A model generated the notes under the pieces. That model saw only the letters and a program-made list of their open reading frames with translations. It was not told the DNA's origin and did not search any database. From assembly GCF_033473495.1 (NCBI RefSeq), contig NC_088938.1:2728001-2792000 (forward strand): 64,000 nucleotides of DNA, given 5' to 3'. Source of the DNA: Cercospora beticola. Its lineage: Eukaryota; Ascomycota; Dothideomycetes; Mycosphaerellales; Mycosphaerellaceae. A program made the position numbers and the translations under genes. Of the stretch, positions 35,601-45,133 are shown one piece after another (positions within the stretch are counted from its first letter, which is position 1; the number at the start of each line of letters is the position of its first letter).

Positions 35601-35818
35601 GGCTAAGAGAAAGCGAGCCAGATCCAGAGAAGAACCCTCCGATCAAGCTTGTTGACTTCTTTGCTGGGAAGTATGATACCGAGGCGAAGAGACCTGGGCT
35701 AGAGTACTCCACAGAGAATGCGAGGACCCTTTCGCCTGCGCTGAAGGAGGCTGGCGTCGTTGATAGGAACCTTGTGGAGAAGTTTGTGAAGTACTTGAAG
35801 AGCGTCGGCAGCTTGTAA
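32681..35818 (+). CDS. NRPS-like aryl carboxylic acid reductase (A-T-R)
   Basis: Single exon, 1045 aa. The adenylation domain (about 40-540) has the core ATP motif SSGSTGLPK at 209-217 and GHYGATEVG further on. The thiolation domain has the phosphopantetheine serine in LGIDSLQ (Ser592). The C-terminal short-chain reductase domain has VTGATGSLG at about 676-684 and the catalytic YAQSK near 843-847. There is no condensation domain. This is the architecture of fungal stand-alone enzymes that reduce a polyketide acid to an aldehyde with ATP and NADPH, such as Aspergillus terreus ATEG_03630 and the StbB/AscB reductases of ilicicolin/ascochlorin pathways. It opens the presumed cluster on the left; the nearby NR-PKS ends in a thioesterase, so a free acid is a sensible substrate. 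Substrate identity cannot be read from sequence. Confidence 0.9.
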   Translation: MAAQVLKQPQIHQSTSKSAVSISNEEIKAPVLEDATPRTVDELIKLRTLQKGSDDPIISYPNEGTQYIDYSIKDIDHLIEQAACVYATTVKQRLKSSDPVQTIAFLGDSDLGYLISFLAISRLGHTALLLSTRITGEACEHLINSCKATTLIIHPSYAPAAASIKANIPALKLANILDSRTLQGQSARLPQAYLDLDQETHNQSFIIHSSGSTGLPKPIFQTHKASLYTYSGSFGLVGHITLPLYHNHGIACTFRGVYARKKIYLYNARLPLASQHLLATLREHPDIKILYGVPYALKLLAETEEGCRLLSRLDIVMFGGSACPKPVGDSLVANGVRLVGHYGATEVGQLMTSFRDFDNDKQWDWLRVPEYLLQFLSMEERGPGLWELCVKKGWPSKVATNRDDGSYATKDLFEKHPTMENTWRYYARLDDTIVLENGEKANPLLVEGILRHNRNVAEAIVFGAGKSQLGAFIIRKTESDLSDEDIINSVMPAIEEGNLSLPAYGQLSRDVVRVLPADTEYRKTDKGTVIRAAFYRDFAKQIDDMYVEEAKGSLKLERQELLALLRKEVTSRLRIEVNFEDDTDLFSLGIDSLQSIQIRSVIVKTLDLGGAELGRNFVFDFPTLEQMANELLRLQSGESQTQKISIEDQMAALVEEYSSFETHKPVQREWDGDYIVVTGATGSLGAHVVSRLANKDTVRKIYCLVRASSLSAAQTRVQESLQARQLHNTISSQTWQERIVCLPSDFSSTTLGLTEEQYTSIASDVTHTLHLAWSVNFNKNLQSFSADCLGGVQNLINLCLKSQRPQPATFNYCSSVSATVRTPGGFVPETLPESYACAQGMGYAQSKLVAENICDRAAKAAGIKARVLRVGQVIGDTERGIWNSTEAIPMIFQTAKTVGVLPALDERPAWLPVDTVAQGFIDISLATSEEPSGSASFTNIVNPKTVHWTEDLLPLLKEAGVEFEAVGQREWIKRLRESEPDPEKNPPIKLVDFFAGKYDTEAKRPGLEYSTENARTLSPALKEAGVVDRNLVEKFVKYLKSVGSL

Positions 35819-36551
35819 AGCGTTCCGTTCGTGGCGTCCCGGGAATCGGTAGATGCATAGGCTTGGTATCCTCCATATCACTGCCTCTCAATAGACATTT
35901 CGATATCCTCTGGTGTATTCCAGTCCTTCTTGATCATCATTCAACGGCCTGCTCTGGATCTCTTACATCCTCGAACCTCTCCTCTTCCCAAACCTCCCAT
36001 GTCTCACATGGCACTTGATGGTATCTCTGATCTCCAAACAGTTATGCAGGAACTCCAGAACACGCATCCTTTCTTCTCCGCTGCCTTTGATCAATGAGAA
36101 AGATAGGTACTGACCAGACCGACGACTGTTTCTTGAAAGTATTGCAACGATGTGAATTTTTCAGAATCTCAATCAACGTCCGAACATGCATTCTATATAC
36201 GATCTTTCCAACACCGCCTTTCTCTCTAAAATTAGACGATATACTCTGTGCTACGCGCATGTGTGAGGTGTCGTTGCGAACTGCGCCTCAGGTTGGACGC
36301 TAAACGAGGCGGAAGGCTTGAACTGGCATGAGGCTTGGCTGTAGAGTTTGCAACCCTTCAACTAATTGTTTGGTGATTTGAAGGGCAGATTTGATTCAGT
36401 AACACTGAGCTCAGGAACCAACGAGAGGCATCAGTTTTGCTCCTTCGTTGAGTCGATGAGATTAGTATCTGTGATGGATTCATGCAATCATGACGAGACA
36501 TCTATTTTGGTTCTGTGTCTATTAGCCTCTTGCAATGTAGAGTTCTGCAAT
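35819..36551. other. intergenic between converging genes, no gene seen
   Basis: 733 bp between the A-T-R stop and the aldo-keto reductase stop; 3' ends of both genes. No open frame worth calling. Confidence 0.55.
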
Positions 36552-37643
36552 CTAGTTCTTGAACTTCTTCTTGTTGGCCTCAGCGGCATCCTGCGCAAAC
36601 TTCTTGAAGTCCTCGCCCTTGCCCTCTTCGAAGATGTCCACGCCCCAGTGCTTGGGGTAGTTGAAGCGCTTGCCCCTCTCCAAAGCATTCAATGCCTCGA
36701 AGTGTTCTTGTGGCAGCTCCTTGATCTTCAAGTTCGCGGCGATTCTTGAAGGAGTTACAGACTTTGGCAGCACAACCTGGCCTCTCTGCACAGCCCAGGC
36801 AGCGAGCACAGCACCAGGGTCCATCTCGAGGGCCTTAGCGATCTCGTGCACCTTCGGGTCGTCAACGGTTCGTGGCTCGCCGGTTTGGTTGTTGCCCAGA
36901 GGCGAGTACGCCTCAATGATGATGCCTTTTGACTTGGCGTACTCGAAAAGCTCGGGTTGTTGGATGTATGGGTGGGCTTCGATTTGGTTGACTGCGGGGA
37001 CGACGTCGGTTCTGGCGAGAAGGTGTTCAAGACGGCGCTTGTTGAAGTTTGAGACACCGACTGCCTTGACCTTGCCGGTCGAGAGCAGCTTCACCATGGC
37101 GTTGTAGGTCTCGGCGAGCTTGTCATCTGTTTGGTACTCCTCATCAATCTGGAAAACACCTTGCTCGTCGATTGGGAAGAACTTGTCGCCTGCCTTGAAA
37201 GCACTGCTCATGATCAGTCGCTGTCAATCACATCGCATAGGTGGATACTCACACTGGCCAGTGCATGAGGTACAAGTCGAGATAATCTGTGCCGTAGTCC
37301 TTCAAAGACTTGTCCAATGCAGCTTCCACATCTTCGGGTCTGTGCTTGCTGTTCCAAAGCTTTCCTGTCAAGAATATTTGCTCTCTGGGCACACCAGACT
37401 TCTTGATACCAGCTCCGACTTCATTCTCATTCTGATAGATTGCTGCTCCATCGATGTGGCGGTAGCCTTGCTTCAGTGCCTCTTCCACAGCATTCTCAAC
37501 CTGCGATATTTGAGTCAGTGACTGCAATTCCAAAGGCTACGTTTCTGAAGTTGTACCTCATGTGGGGCAGCCTGCCATGTTCCAAAGCCGACAGCTGGAA
37601 TTTTGGCGCCGGTGTTGAGTACAAAGTGATCTGGGATGGGCAT
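36552..37643 (-). CDS. aldo-keto reductase
   Basis: Minus-strand exons 37557..37643, 37253..37500 and 36552..37203 (328 aa), introns 56 and 49 bp. The splice joins restore the family sequence ([17 protein letters not shown] and [16 protein letters not shown]). The catalytic tetrad is complete: Asp46, Tyr51, Lys76, His109. The NADPH-binding end has [14 protein letters not shown]. These soluble (beta/alpha)8 enzymes reduce aldehydes or ketones with NADPH. It converges tail-to-tail on the A-T-R gene that would make an aryl aldehyde, so reducing that aldehyde to the alcohol is an attractive but unproven role. General detoxification of aldehydes is the alternative. An upstream ATG at 37757 would add 38 hydrophobic residues; the start at 37643 matches family length. 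Confidence 0.92.
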
Positions 37644-39090
37644 TTTGAGAAGCGTGCGAGTGAGTAAAAGTTGGAGAATGCGAGAATGGTGGGCAGTATG
37701 GTTAGGAAATAGTAATAAAAGAGTTTCAAAGGCCGAATGGCGGGCAATTGTCTTCACAGCCCCTCCATGGCTTTAGCTACCTTGTTGGCGATTGCAGATG
37801 CCCCCATGGGTCTGCCGATACAGCGCCGATGTCGTGCTTAGAATGTTCTCCAGAGGACGGCAATTTATCCGATTCGGAAATGGAAAAGTAGCCAGTCATA
37901 AGCCGAATGGACGTCAGGACAGCTTGTGCGGAGGCAGTCGCCCAGGCACTTGAGCCGCATTCGGTCGAGCATTCGATGCCTTGCGCAGGCGAAGACGCGG
38001 AGTCGCCTCGTGAGCAAAGTGGATATATCACAAATCCGAGGATCCACATGCAAATCCGCTGATGATGCGGAAATCGTGGCACCGCAACAGTATAGATCTG
38101 AAAGAGTCAGCGCTGCTGCATCAACATGATGCTCTCCCATCTGTGCGTTCTGCACAGGGCAATCGTTTGTCGCAGTGTTGTATGTGCACGATCATAAAAT
38201 ATGTGATGTGTCAGTCCAGGAACACGCGAAACACATCGTGTCAGGAGTGAGTTCTTGGCAACATTGCCGTTAAGTTACAGTTGCCGTAGATGAACAGCTG
38301 CAGGGTAGTGTCCAGTGCCGGCGGGGAATGGTGTTGGGCTGCTGAGAGATCGACGACATCTTTTCTGCTGGCCTGCAGCACCGCGCGACGAGACTGCTCT
38401 GCGAGAGTTTGACGGTCTCGTGACTCTCGACCAGATCAGTTCAAGGCGGCTCTTTTGCTCTGGGTGTAAAGTCGGCAGTCAGACGGCAGACTGTGCCGAC
38501 ATCACGGTGCGGCCAACGTGTTGATGAGAAGAGCGAGCGCACTCACACTGTTGCCCCTGGAGGTGCCTGGTACCTGACTGCCATTCGTGGCGCGCCGCGA
38601 CGCCGCCCTGACGCTTGCATGCACAGTGCACGCTTCCCCGTACGGGCCGCGTCAAGGGCCGAGTTCTCCAAGCCAACACTGGAACGCCATCTGCCACCGA
38701 ACGACTCGTTTTATGAGAGTCTGCAACGTCCTCCGCTGTGTTTGCAAAACGCGACCGGTATGCCGTGTCGTTCGGGAGCAGTCGCGTTCGCATCGCGTGT
38801 CAGCATCGCGTGTCAGCATCGCGTTTGCCGTGGGAGACAGCAGCATGAGCGTGTCGATCACTTCTCGTCGCGGTGCAACTACTGCAGGCCATCTCGCCCT
38901 GCGCACGAAGCTTACAATTTATTAGTCTGCAATCTCACATTAGGACGCGAAGCCACCAAATCCTGTGCGGAGTACGCAACAACGGCAAAGCTAATGGCAG
39001 TCTAGCATGCATAAACCACCGAGTGCCACTCCTCATCCTCTTGTGCTCCATTCTCCTATCGCAGGCAGGTCATGCCTCCATCAGTACACA
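37644..39090. other. intergenic 1.4 kb with one TCG-N6-CGA site and a 13-bp tandem repeat
   Basis: Divergent promoter region between the aldo-keto reductase and the CFEM membrane protein. TCGAGCATTCGA lies at 37965..37976, about 325 bp upstream of the reductase start. No gene recognised. Confidence 0.5.
38790..38826 (+). repeat. 13-bp tandem repeat, three copies
   Basis: GCATCGCGTGTCA occurs twice in tandem and a third copy (GCATCGCGTTTGC) follows directly. Confidence 0.8.
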
Positions 39091-40726
39091 ATGCGGCTTG
39101 CCTATGACCTGCTGGTGTTCTTTGTCGTAACAGCACAGGCCAGCAGATCATGGAACCTCACGGCCGCCCTCGAACTCCCACCCTGCGTTCCAGCATGCGC
39201 GCAACGGATCCTACCCGAGTACAATTGTACACTGCTTGACGAGACGACCCTGTTGCCCACCGATTGTTATTGCGCGTCTTCTGGACCTCTTGCGGACAAA
39301 TTGTCGAAATGCGTGCTCGAAGAATGTCCGACGCTGGCAGAGGCACTCGAAGGCCTCAAGTTCCAGGCTCTCGGTTGTGACTATCCACGCGACCGGAATA
39401 GAGGGCCAGTGCTGCTGGCGACAGCAGTGTCACTGTTCACAATTACGACATTATTCTTGATAGCGCGCTTTTTGTCGCGCTGGCCACGCTTATCTGGCGC
39501 TGGTCTGAGCTGGGACGATGGTAGGTCGGATAAGCTAAGGCAGTAACGAACGACATGGGCTGACACCAGGCGCGCAGGCATCGTCTTGGCTTGCTATATT
39601 CCCGTCGTGGGCATTACCATCGTTGCGATTCGCCTCGTAGACTATGGAAGTGGAAGAGACTCGTGGATGTTGCCCGTTGAGAACGTTATGGCAGTCGCGA
39701 AGGTTAGTCGGCCAACACCTAAGACGCGACATACTTTTCCCAAGAAAAGGCTACAGAGTGTCCAAACCTTGACGCATGCTGACGAATCGTATTACTGCAG
39801 TGGTTCTGGGCCGTACTTCCCATATACCTGGCTGCGGTATTCTTTACGAAATTGTCCCTCGTGGTTCTCTATCTCCGCATCTGGCCCTCCGAACCTGGCT
39901 GCAGATCTCGCTTCCGCATCATCTGCTGGACGATAGCAGCAGCACTGGTCGCGACAGCTCTGGCTTGCATCTTCTCAATTATATTCGCTTGCCATCCCAT
40001 TCGCAATTCCTGGAGATATGCGGACGAGGCCATGGGAACATGCACCCACAGAGTGGATGCTGGAATTGCCTATGGCGCATTGAACGCCACATTTGACTTC
40101 ATCGTCATTGTTCTTCCCATTCCCAGACTACTTCAGCTCAATGTCTCTACGAGGCAAAAGATTGGGTGAGTCAAATTCGAGTGCTCAATGTGTGGGACGT
40201 AGCTGACAAGTCACAGAATTTGCTCCTGCTTTCTTGTTGGCCTGATTGCCACAGTATGTAGTCTCATTCGCTTGACCCGCCTGGACGGACTGTATACCGG
40301 AAGGAATATTACTTGGGACTATGTGGATGCAGGATTGTGGAGCCTGGTAAGCGAGCGCCACCATTCCCATTTCCAAACCAGTTTACTGACACATCTTTCC
40401 AGATCGAGGTATACTGCAGCATGATTTGCTGCTGCATGCCCTCCATGGCCGGGCTCATTCAACGCTGCTGGCGCAGCGGACCATGGACCACTAACGATAG
40501 TCGACAAATGCCGTCATTTGAAATGATGTCGGCCAACGAAAAGGAACGTGATAGCGGGTTGTTCGCTCCTGGCTATAGGGATATGATCCCTTCACCTACA
40601 AAGCTTTTGAGGAAGAAGACTCTGAGTGATAGTACGCTGGGTGATAAGACGGGCCCGAATGTGTGTGAGAAGGAGGTCGGGTTTGTAACCTATATGCCGA
40701 CGGCACAGCTGCCGCCGGAGAAATGA
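39091..40726 (+). CDS. CFEM-domain, Pth11-like seven-helix membrane protein
   Basis: Five exons: 39091..39520, 39578..39702, 39801..40165, 40217..40346, 40403..40726 (457 aa). A signal peptide (MRLAYDLLVFFVVTAQAS) decides the start. It is followed by a CFEM domain with all eight cysteines in the usual order (CVPAC, NC, CYC, KC, EEC, GC; about residues 31-97). The rest is a rhodopsin-like membrane domain of the fungal Pth11 type: helices such as VLLATAVSLFTITTLFLIA, WFWAVLPIYLAAVFFTKLSL and FDFIVIVLPIPRLLQL. The loop GLSWDD-GIVLACY at the first intron matches the family. The cytosolic tail is about 95 residues. Proteins of this class are putative plasma-membrane receptors. It sits inside the presumed metabolite cluster; whether it belongs to it is open. 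Confidence 0.85.
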
Positions 40727-41399
40727 TGTTGATGTATTGATATGTTGTATGTAATGGAATGAAGTTATGATGTTCAATGTCAGCCCGATCAATACATCAA
40801 GGGTCTGTTGTGGTTTGCTCAGCACAGTGGTCTGAGCCCCGCATGTTGCCCAGATGAGACAGGTCCTCGCTGGTTTTGTGATGTCTGGTCTCTGCATTGG
40901 AAGACAGCCGGAAGTTGCGGTCCGCCAAGACTTGTCCTGGACAAAGCCTCCGAATCTCAACTTGAGACCTCTGCATGACAACAACACTTCTGTCTAGCAT
41001 CGACACCTCTGTTTCTCCTTTCATATTTGCCATGTCCTCGAAGCAACCTGCAACATGTCGACGCCACTGACTGTCATCGCACGAACTCCGGCAATGCACG
41101 CGGTTCAAGCAGAAGTAGAACGGGCGACGGCATGTCGATATGCGCATTGCACATGTGTTAGCTGCCATTCGATACCCTTGAATTACTCTACCTACCATCG
41201 GAAGGCCTCCATCCAGGTCCTTACCAGTTCGCTCACGGCCCTCTTACTGCCAGCATTTGAAGCACAACTTGCGGCGCAGATGTCTTGGCATGCTGTGCCT
41301 CACTTCTAAGCGCCCTTCCGCCATGACCTTTTGCTTCCCACCAACATCGGCCAACTTACAATCCACTGTCAGAAAGCAAATCTCACAAATGCAGTGAAT
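40727..41399. other. intergenic, no gene seen
   Basis: 673 bp. The frame of the downstream F-box gene is open from 41331 but only by a TTG codon. Nothing else recognised. Confidence 0.5.
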
Positions 41400-42779
41400 A
41401 TGTGCGATCCATCCAAAGAAGTTACGACAGGCGAGATCGAGCCCTCACGAATACAAGGAATTCCTCTCGATGTCCTGCTGCTGTTGTTCGAGCAGCTCAC
41501 CGGAGACACACGAACCCTTTGTACCATCGGGCTCGCCTGCCGCGACTTTAGACGGTTATCTCTTCCCTTTCTGCTCAGAGAAGTGGATATCAGCTCGCAC
41601 AACAATGGCCGAGTCCCGGAGCACGATAACATAATGGTGCAAGAGGCTTACGCGGACTACGATGGGGACTATTGACCCGAAAACTTAGTCCCACGACAGC
41701 ATGCATTTCTGCATCTTTTAAAGGATCGACCTGAGCTGGCCCATTATGTGAGGAGGTTTACATGGACATTGGTGTGGGGTGAGATCGAGGAGCTTGTGGC
41801 GAAAACGAGCGGAAACAAAGACGCCGGTGCCCTTAGCCAGAAGATCATGCAATCTATTGAAGCGGAAACGTGGAATACCTTCAGTCGAATGACGAATGTG
41901 CGCGATCTTGATCTCGCCTCTCTGCATCATGTAGCTGTCGCCAGCATTGTTCGCGACAATCCTGCCAAGCTCTTCCCTGCGGTGACAGAGCTGTGTCTGG
42001 TCGGTTGGATGCATCGTGGCCTCGCTAGCGCAATCATCACCGCTCTGGATCCCAAGCAGCTGCTCCGATTCCAATTCGACTGTCTGCGGGACGAAGGCTC
42101 CATGCCAGGTGGCTTGCCGATGCACTTCGAAGTCGCGGAAGATCAGGCTGGTCCAGCCGTCACCAAACTGGAGACAACTAAAGTGGACGAGATGATGTTT
42201 CAGTGTCAACAAGCTGGCGAAATATTCACATTTACCGGTCCAATGTGGTATACGATACGTCTGCTCCGAACTCGCCCTCTAGAGAGACTGGCGCATCTGA
42301 AGATCAAGTTACCCGTGTGCGAAATGAATTTGGATGTTCGCAATTTCCATACAATGTTCGACGACGCGAAGAAACTCATTATGATGACACAGAGGACATT
42401 GAAATGTCTCGAAATTGTTGTGGGTGAATCCGAAGAGACCTACTTTCCGCAATTATCATCTGGTTGTGGAACAGGTTCGTCCAAGCGAAGACAGCCCTGG
42501 TACACTTGGATTAACGCATGTTTCCTGAGAGAAGTCGCTCTCGCTCTTGCCCAGGGAGACTTCCCACAGCTCATCAAGGTAAAATTTGCTGGTTTCCACA
42601 TTCTGGAAATGCTTGACGATCGTCACGCAGATGACGTGAGTCTTGATGAAACGAGGAGACAGATGGCGGCAGCTCGAGAGAACCTTGGGTTTGACCCTAT
42701 GTTCACAGGACGTAAACACCTCGATTTCCGCATGGCATTCCTAGGATACGATTACAACGTGCCTTGGAATGATGCATAA
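41400..42779 (+). pseudogene. F-box-like protein with an in-frame TGA
   Basis: From the ATG at 41400 (MCDPSKEV) the frame encodes an F-box-like helix set (GIPLDVLLLLFEQLTGDTRT then LCTIGLACRDFRRLSLPFLL, about residues 20-62). A TGA at 41673..41675 (codon 92) interrupts it. The same frame goes on with protein-like sequence (RQHAFLHLLKDRPELAHYV, then RRFTWTLVWGE) for 367 codons to the stop at 42779. With a sense codon there it would be 459 aa, a normal size for this fungal family. A change of CGA to TGA would suffice. I found no intron with good ends that removes the stop and keeps frame. F-box proteins recruit substrates to SCF ubiquitin ligases. Confidence 0.65.
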
Positions 42780-42974
42780 AGGAAATCTTGGCGAGAAGTT
42801 GACAGCCACGATGAGTCTGATTTGGCTTTGCAGCATCTGGGCCCGTTGCCCATACTACGAACGTCTTCGTATCAGATCATTGCTTGAGATACGGGACGAA
42901 GTGTAGTCCAACTCTGCTTTCTCCAAAAATCCAGCAAATTCGACAAGCAACGATGGCTTCCAATATGCTGACAC

Positions 42975-44507
42975 TCACCAGAGGCTATTCTTGACTATAG
43001 CCCGAACACCTTTGCTATTGAGGTCGCCATGAGCCATTTGAAAGTCATGCCTGTACTCCACATCCTTCAATCCGGTCTCGAACAACTCCATCTCGAACCG
43101 GACGACTGCTGCTATCGCAAACTTCATTTCCGCCTCTGCAAGATGTATTCCCAAACAAGATCGCGGACTCTTTGAACCAAACGTCATATGATACTTGCTG
43201 CGGAGTTCTTTGGCATTCGACCCTAGCCATCTCTCGGGTCTGAACTTGAACGGTTCGGGAAAAATTCTCTCATCGCTGTGCACACAGTACGTAGACGTCG
43301 CAACATTGATTCCTGCCGGTATAACGTACTTGCCATACACGATTGGGTCGTCAGGAGCCACGCGAAATATTCTCCTGGCTAGGCCGAACATGAGTCGTGT
43401 TCCTTCGAGGAAGACTGCGTTCAGGTAAGGCAGTTCCGTCAACTGCTCCATGCTGGGAGTCGGGCCCAAAGGACGCAACTCATCTCGCAGCTTCTGCATG
43501 CACTTGGGCTCATACATGAGATAGAAATGTGTGATATGAATGGCCCGCGCCGGTGAGTCGCTGGCTGCTACGACAAGAAAGTTGCCTTCTCGGCTCAGCC
43601 GAAGTGGTTCCTTCTCGACATCTGGCAATTGCTCATCATCTCGGATCGTGTAGAAGATGCTTCGATGCTGATTCGAGTTTTGTATCTCTTCTTTGGTGGT
43701 CGTTTTGTCCTGCACCACGGACTGTACAGTCTTTGCAACTCGAGCCGCCACCCGCTTGAGGTCCATGACTCCGGGCGGTATCAACTTCTCTCCGATGCTG
43801 GCCGGAAGGTACGCTGCTAAGGAGTTGATCCAGCCAAAATGCCGAGTGAAGTTGACTTGCAATAGCAAATCTTGGGAATTTGCTCGCAATTGTGCAGCCT
43901 CGCTCAGATCGTCTCGCAGAACTGTAGAGTCGAAAGCGAAAGCATATTCCTGAATCAGATCCCAGCAGTATGCGAAATACAGGTCCGAAAGGTTCAACGG
44001 AACTGCATTGTCATCCTTTGCCTTCTTCTCAACCACTTTCACCAGCTTGTCCCTCTTCCTCGCAAGCAGTGGCTCCAGCTCTCTGACAGCCTTCGGACTA
44101 AAGAAACTCGTCATCGCCTGCCTCCGCTTCTTATGCAAGTCCCAATCATCTGTTCCAGCAACCGAGCCTGCAATATCTAAGCTGGGCTCTGGTGGTTTAT
44201 CGCGTTTCCGAGCATTGTAGATTTCTCCTAAGAAGTCCGGATCTCCAATGTGTACTTCTTCGGGATTGACTCGCAGAATAGGGCCATATTTTTTGTGGAG
44301 TTTCTGGATCTTGAAGTTGTATTGTCCAGGTTGGATCACATCGTAGTAGACTTCGTACCACCAGGTAAGTGCTGCGAGTTTCGGCCCCGGGATTTGACTG
44401 AGGGGATGGATATAGAGCCTGTATATGCTTCCGAGGACTATGTAGGCTGTGAATGCGGCTACAATGATTTGCACCAGAGTGGCCTCGTACAGGAAGCTGA
44501 GATCCAT
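42975..44507 (-). CDS. cytochrome P450 with atypical haem loop
   Basis: Single exon, 510 aa. An N-terminal membrane anchor (LVQIIVAAFTAYIVLGSIY) and the IHPLSQIPGPKLAALT hinge place it in the ER membrane. The K-helix ExxR is intact (EGTR) and the PERW motif is present. The family resembles the trichothecene-type P450s, whose haem loop reads FSKGSRQCLG. Here the loop reads FGSKSPRSCLG: the cysteine (Cys451) and the following Gly are present, but the Phe-to-Cys spacing is one longer and the conserved Gly before Arg is lost. The I-helix AGxDTT is AASDSPA. It may hydroxylate or couple the polyketide product of the adjacent PKS, whose 3' end is 627 bp upstream on the same strand. The frame is intact, so decay is not evident. 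Confidence 0.9.
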   Translation of the reverse strand: MDLSFLYEATLVQIIVAAFTAYIVLGSIYRLYIHPLSQIPGPKLAALTWWYEVYYDVIQPGQYNFKIQKLHKKYGPILRVNPEEVHIGDPDFLGEIYNARKRDKPPEPSLDIAGSVAGTDDWDLHKKRRQAMTSFFSPKAVRELEPLLARKRDKLVKVVEKKAKDDNAVPLNLSDLYFAYCWDLIQEYAFAFDSTVLRDDLSEAAQLRANSQDLLLQVNFTRHFGWINSLAAYLPASIGEKLIPPGVMDLKRVAARVAKTVQSVVQDKTTTKEEIQNSNQHRSIFYTIRDDEQLPDVEKEPLRLSREGNFLVVAASDSPARAIHITHFYLMYEPKCMQKLRDELRPLGPTPSMEQLTELPYLNAVFLEGTRLMFGLARRIFRVAPDDPIVYGKYVIPAGINVATSTYCVHSDERIFPEPFKFRPERWLGSNAKELRSKYHMTFGSKSPRSCLGIHLAEAEMKFAIAAVVRFEMELFETGLKDVEYRHDFQMAHGDLNSKGVRAIVKNSLW

Positions 44508-45133
44508 TTTGTCGACGTGTATTCTGTGAGGTTCGTGCCAATTGAACTGTGTTCCAGAGACGACAAAGTTCGATAGCTCTTCATGGATTCTTGGTCAATT
44601 GTGTCTTTTCCAGGAATGCCATCTACTTCTTTGAAGCGTCAGTCCCTGCGACACTGCCAATTGCCATTGAAAGAGCGGCAACACAAAGTGAATATGCCGT
44701 GCTGCATGTGTTGTATCGCGCTGCAAGCCTGCAATCCAGATCTACGAGCAATGAGAAGTCCACCCTGGCGGCGAATGTCAAATCGCGAACGTGGCAAGTC
44801 AAAGATCGTCAAACGCTTGCCTGAAACGGCAGCTCTCGAACTCTCGTCATGATCTGCACTGTGCAGCACATTTGAGTTTGGCACGTACCATTACTTTGGC
44901 TACAGTTTACCGAATATGCCGTGATCAGCATGCAAACGATACATGGCGTGCTCGGGACGAGTACAGATGGCAAGTATCAAAAGTCTAGAATTCCAAAGCG
45001 AAGTCGTCCACCAGACCAATTATCGAATGGGTAAGATGTCGAACTTCGTTGTAATCTATGTGGTAGAAGCTGTAAAAAAGCGCGTGAACGCTGTAGATCT
45101 AATCGCTTGAACGCATCAATGTTGAATGTGGCT
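44508..45133. other. intergenic between PKS 3' end and P450 start
   Basis: 626 bp serving as P450 promoter and PKS terminator. No gene and no TCG-N6-CGA site found by eye. Confidence 0.5.
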
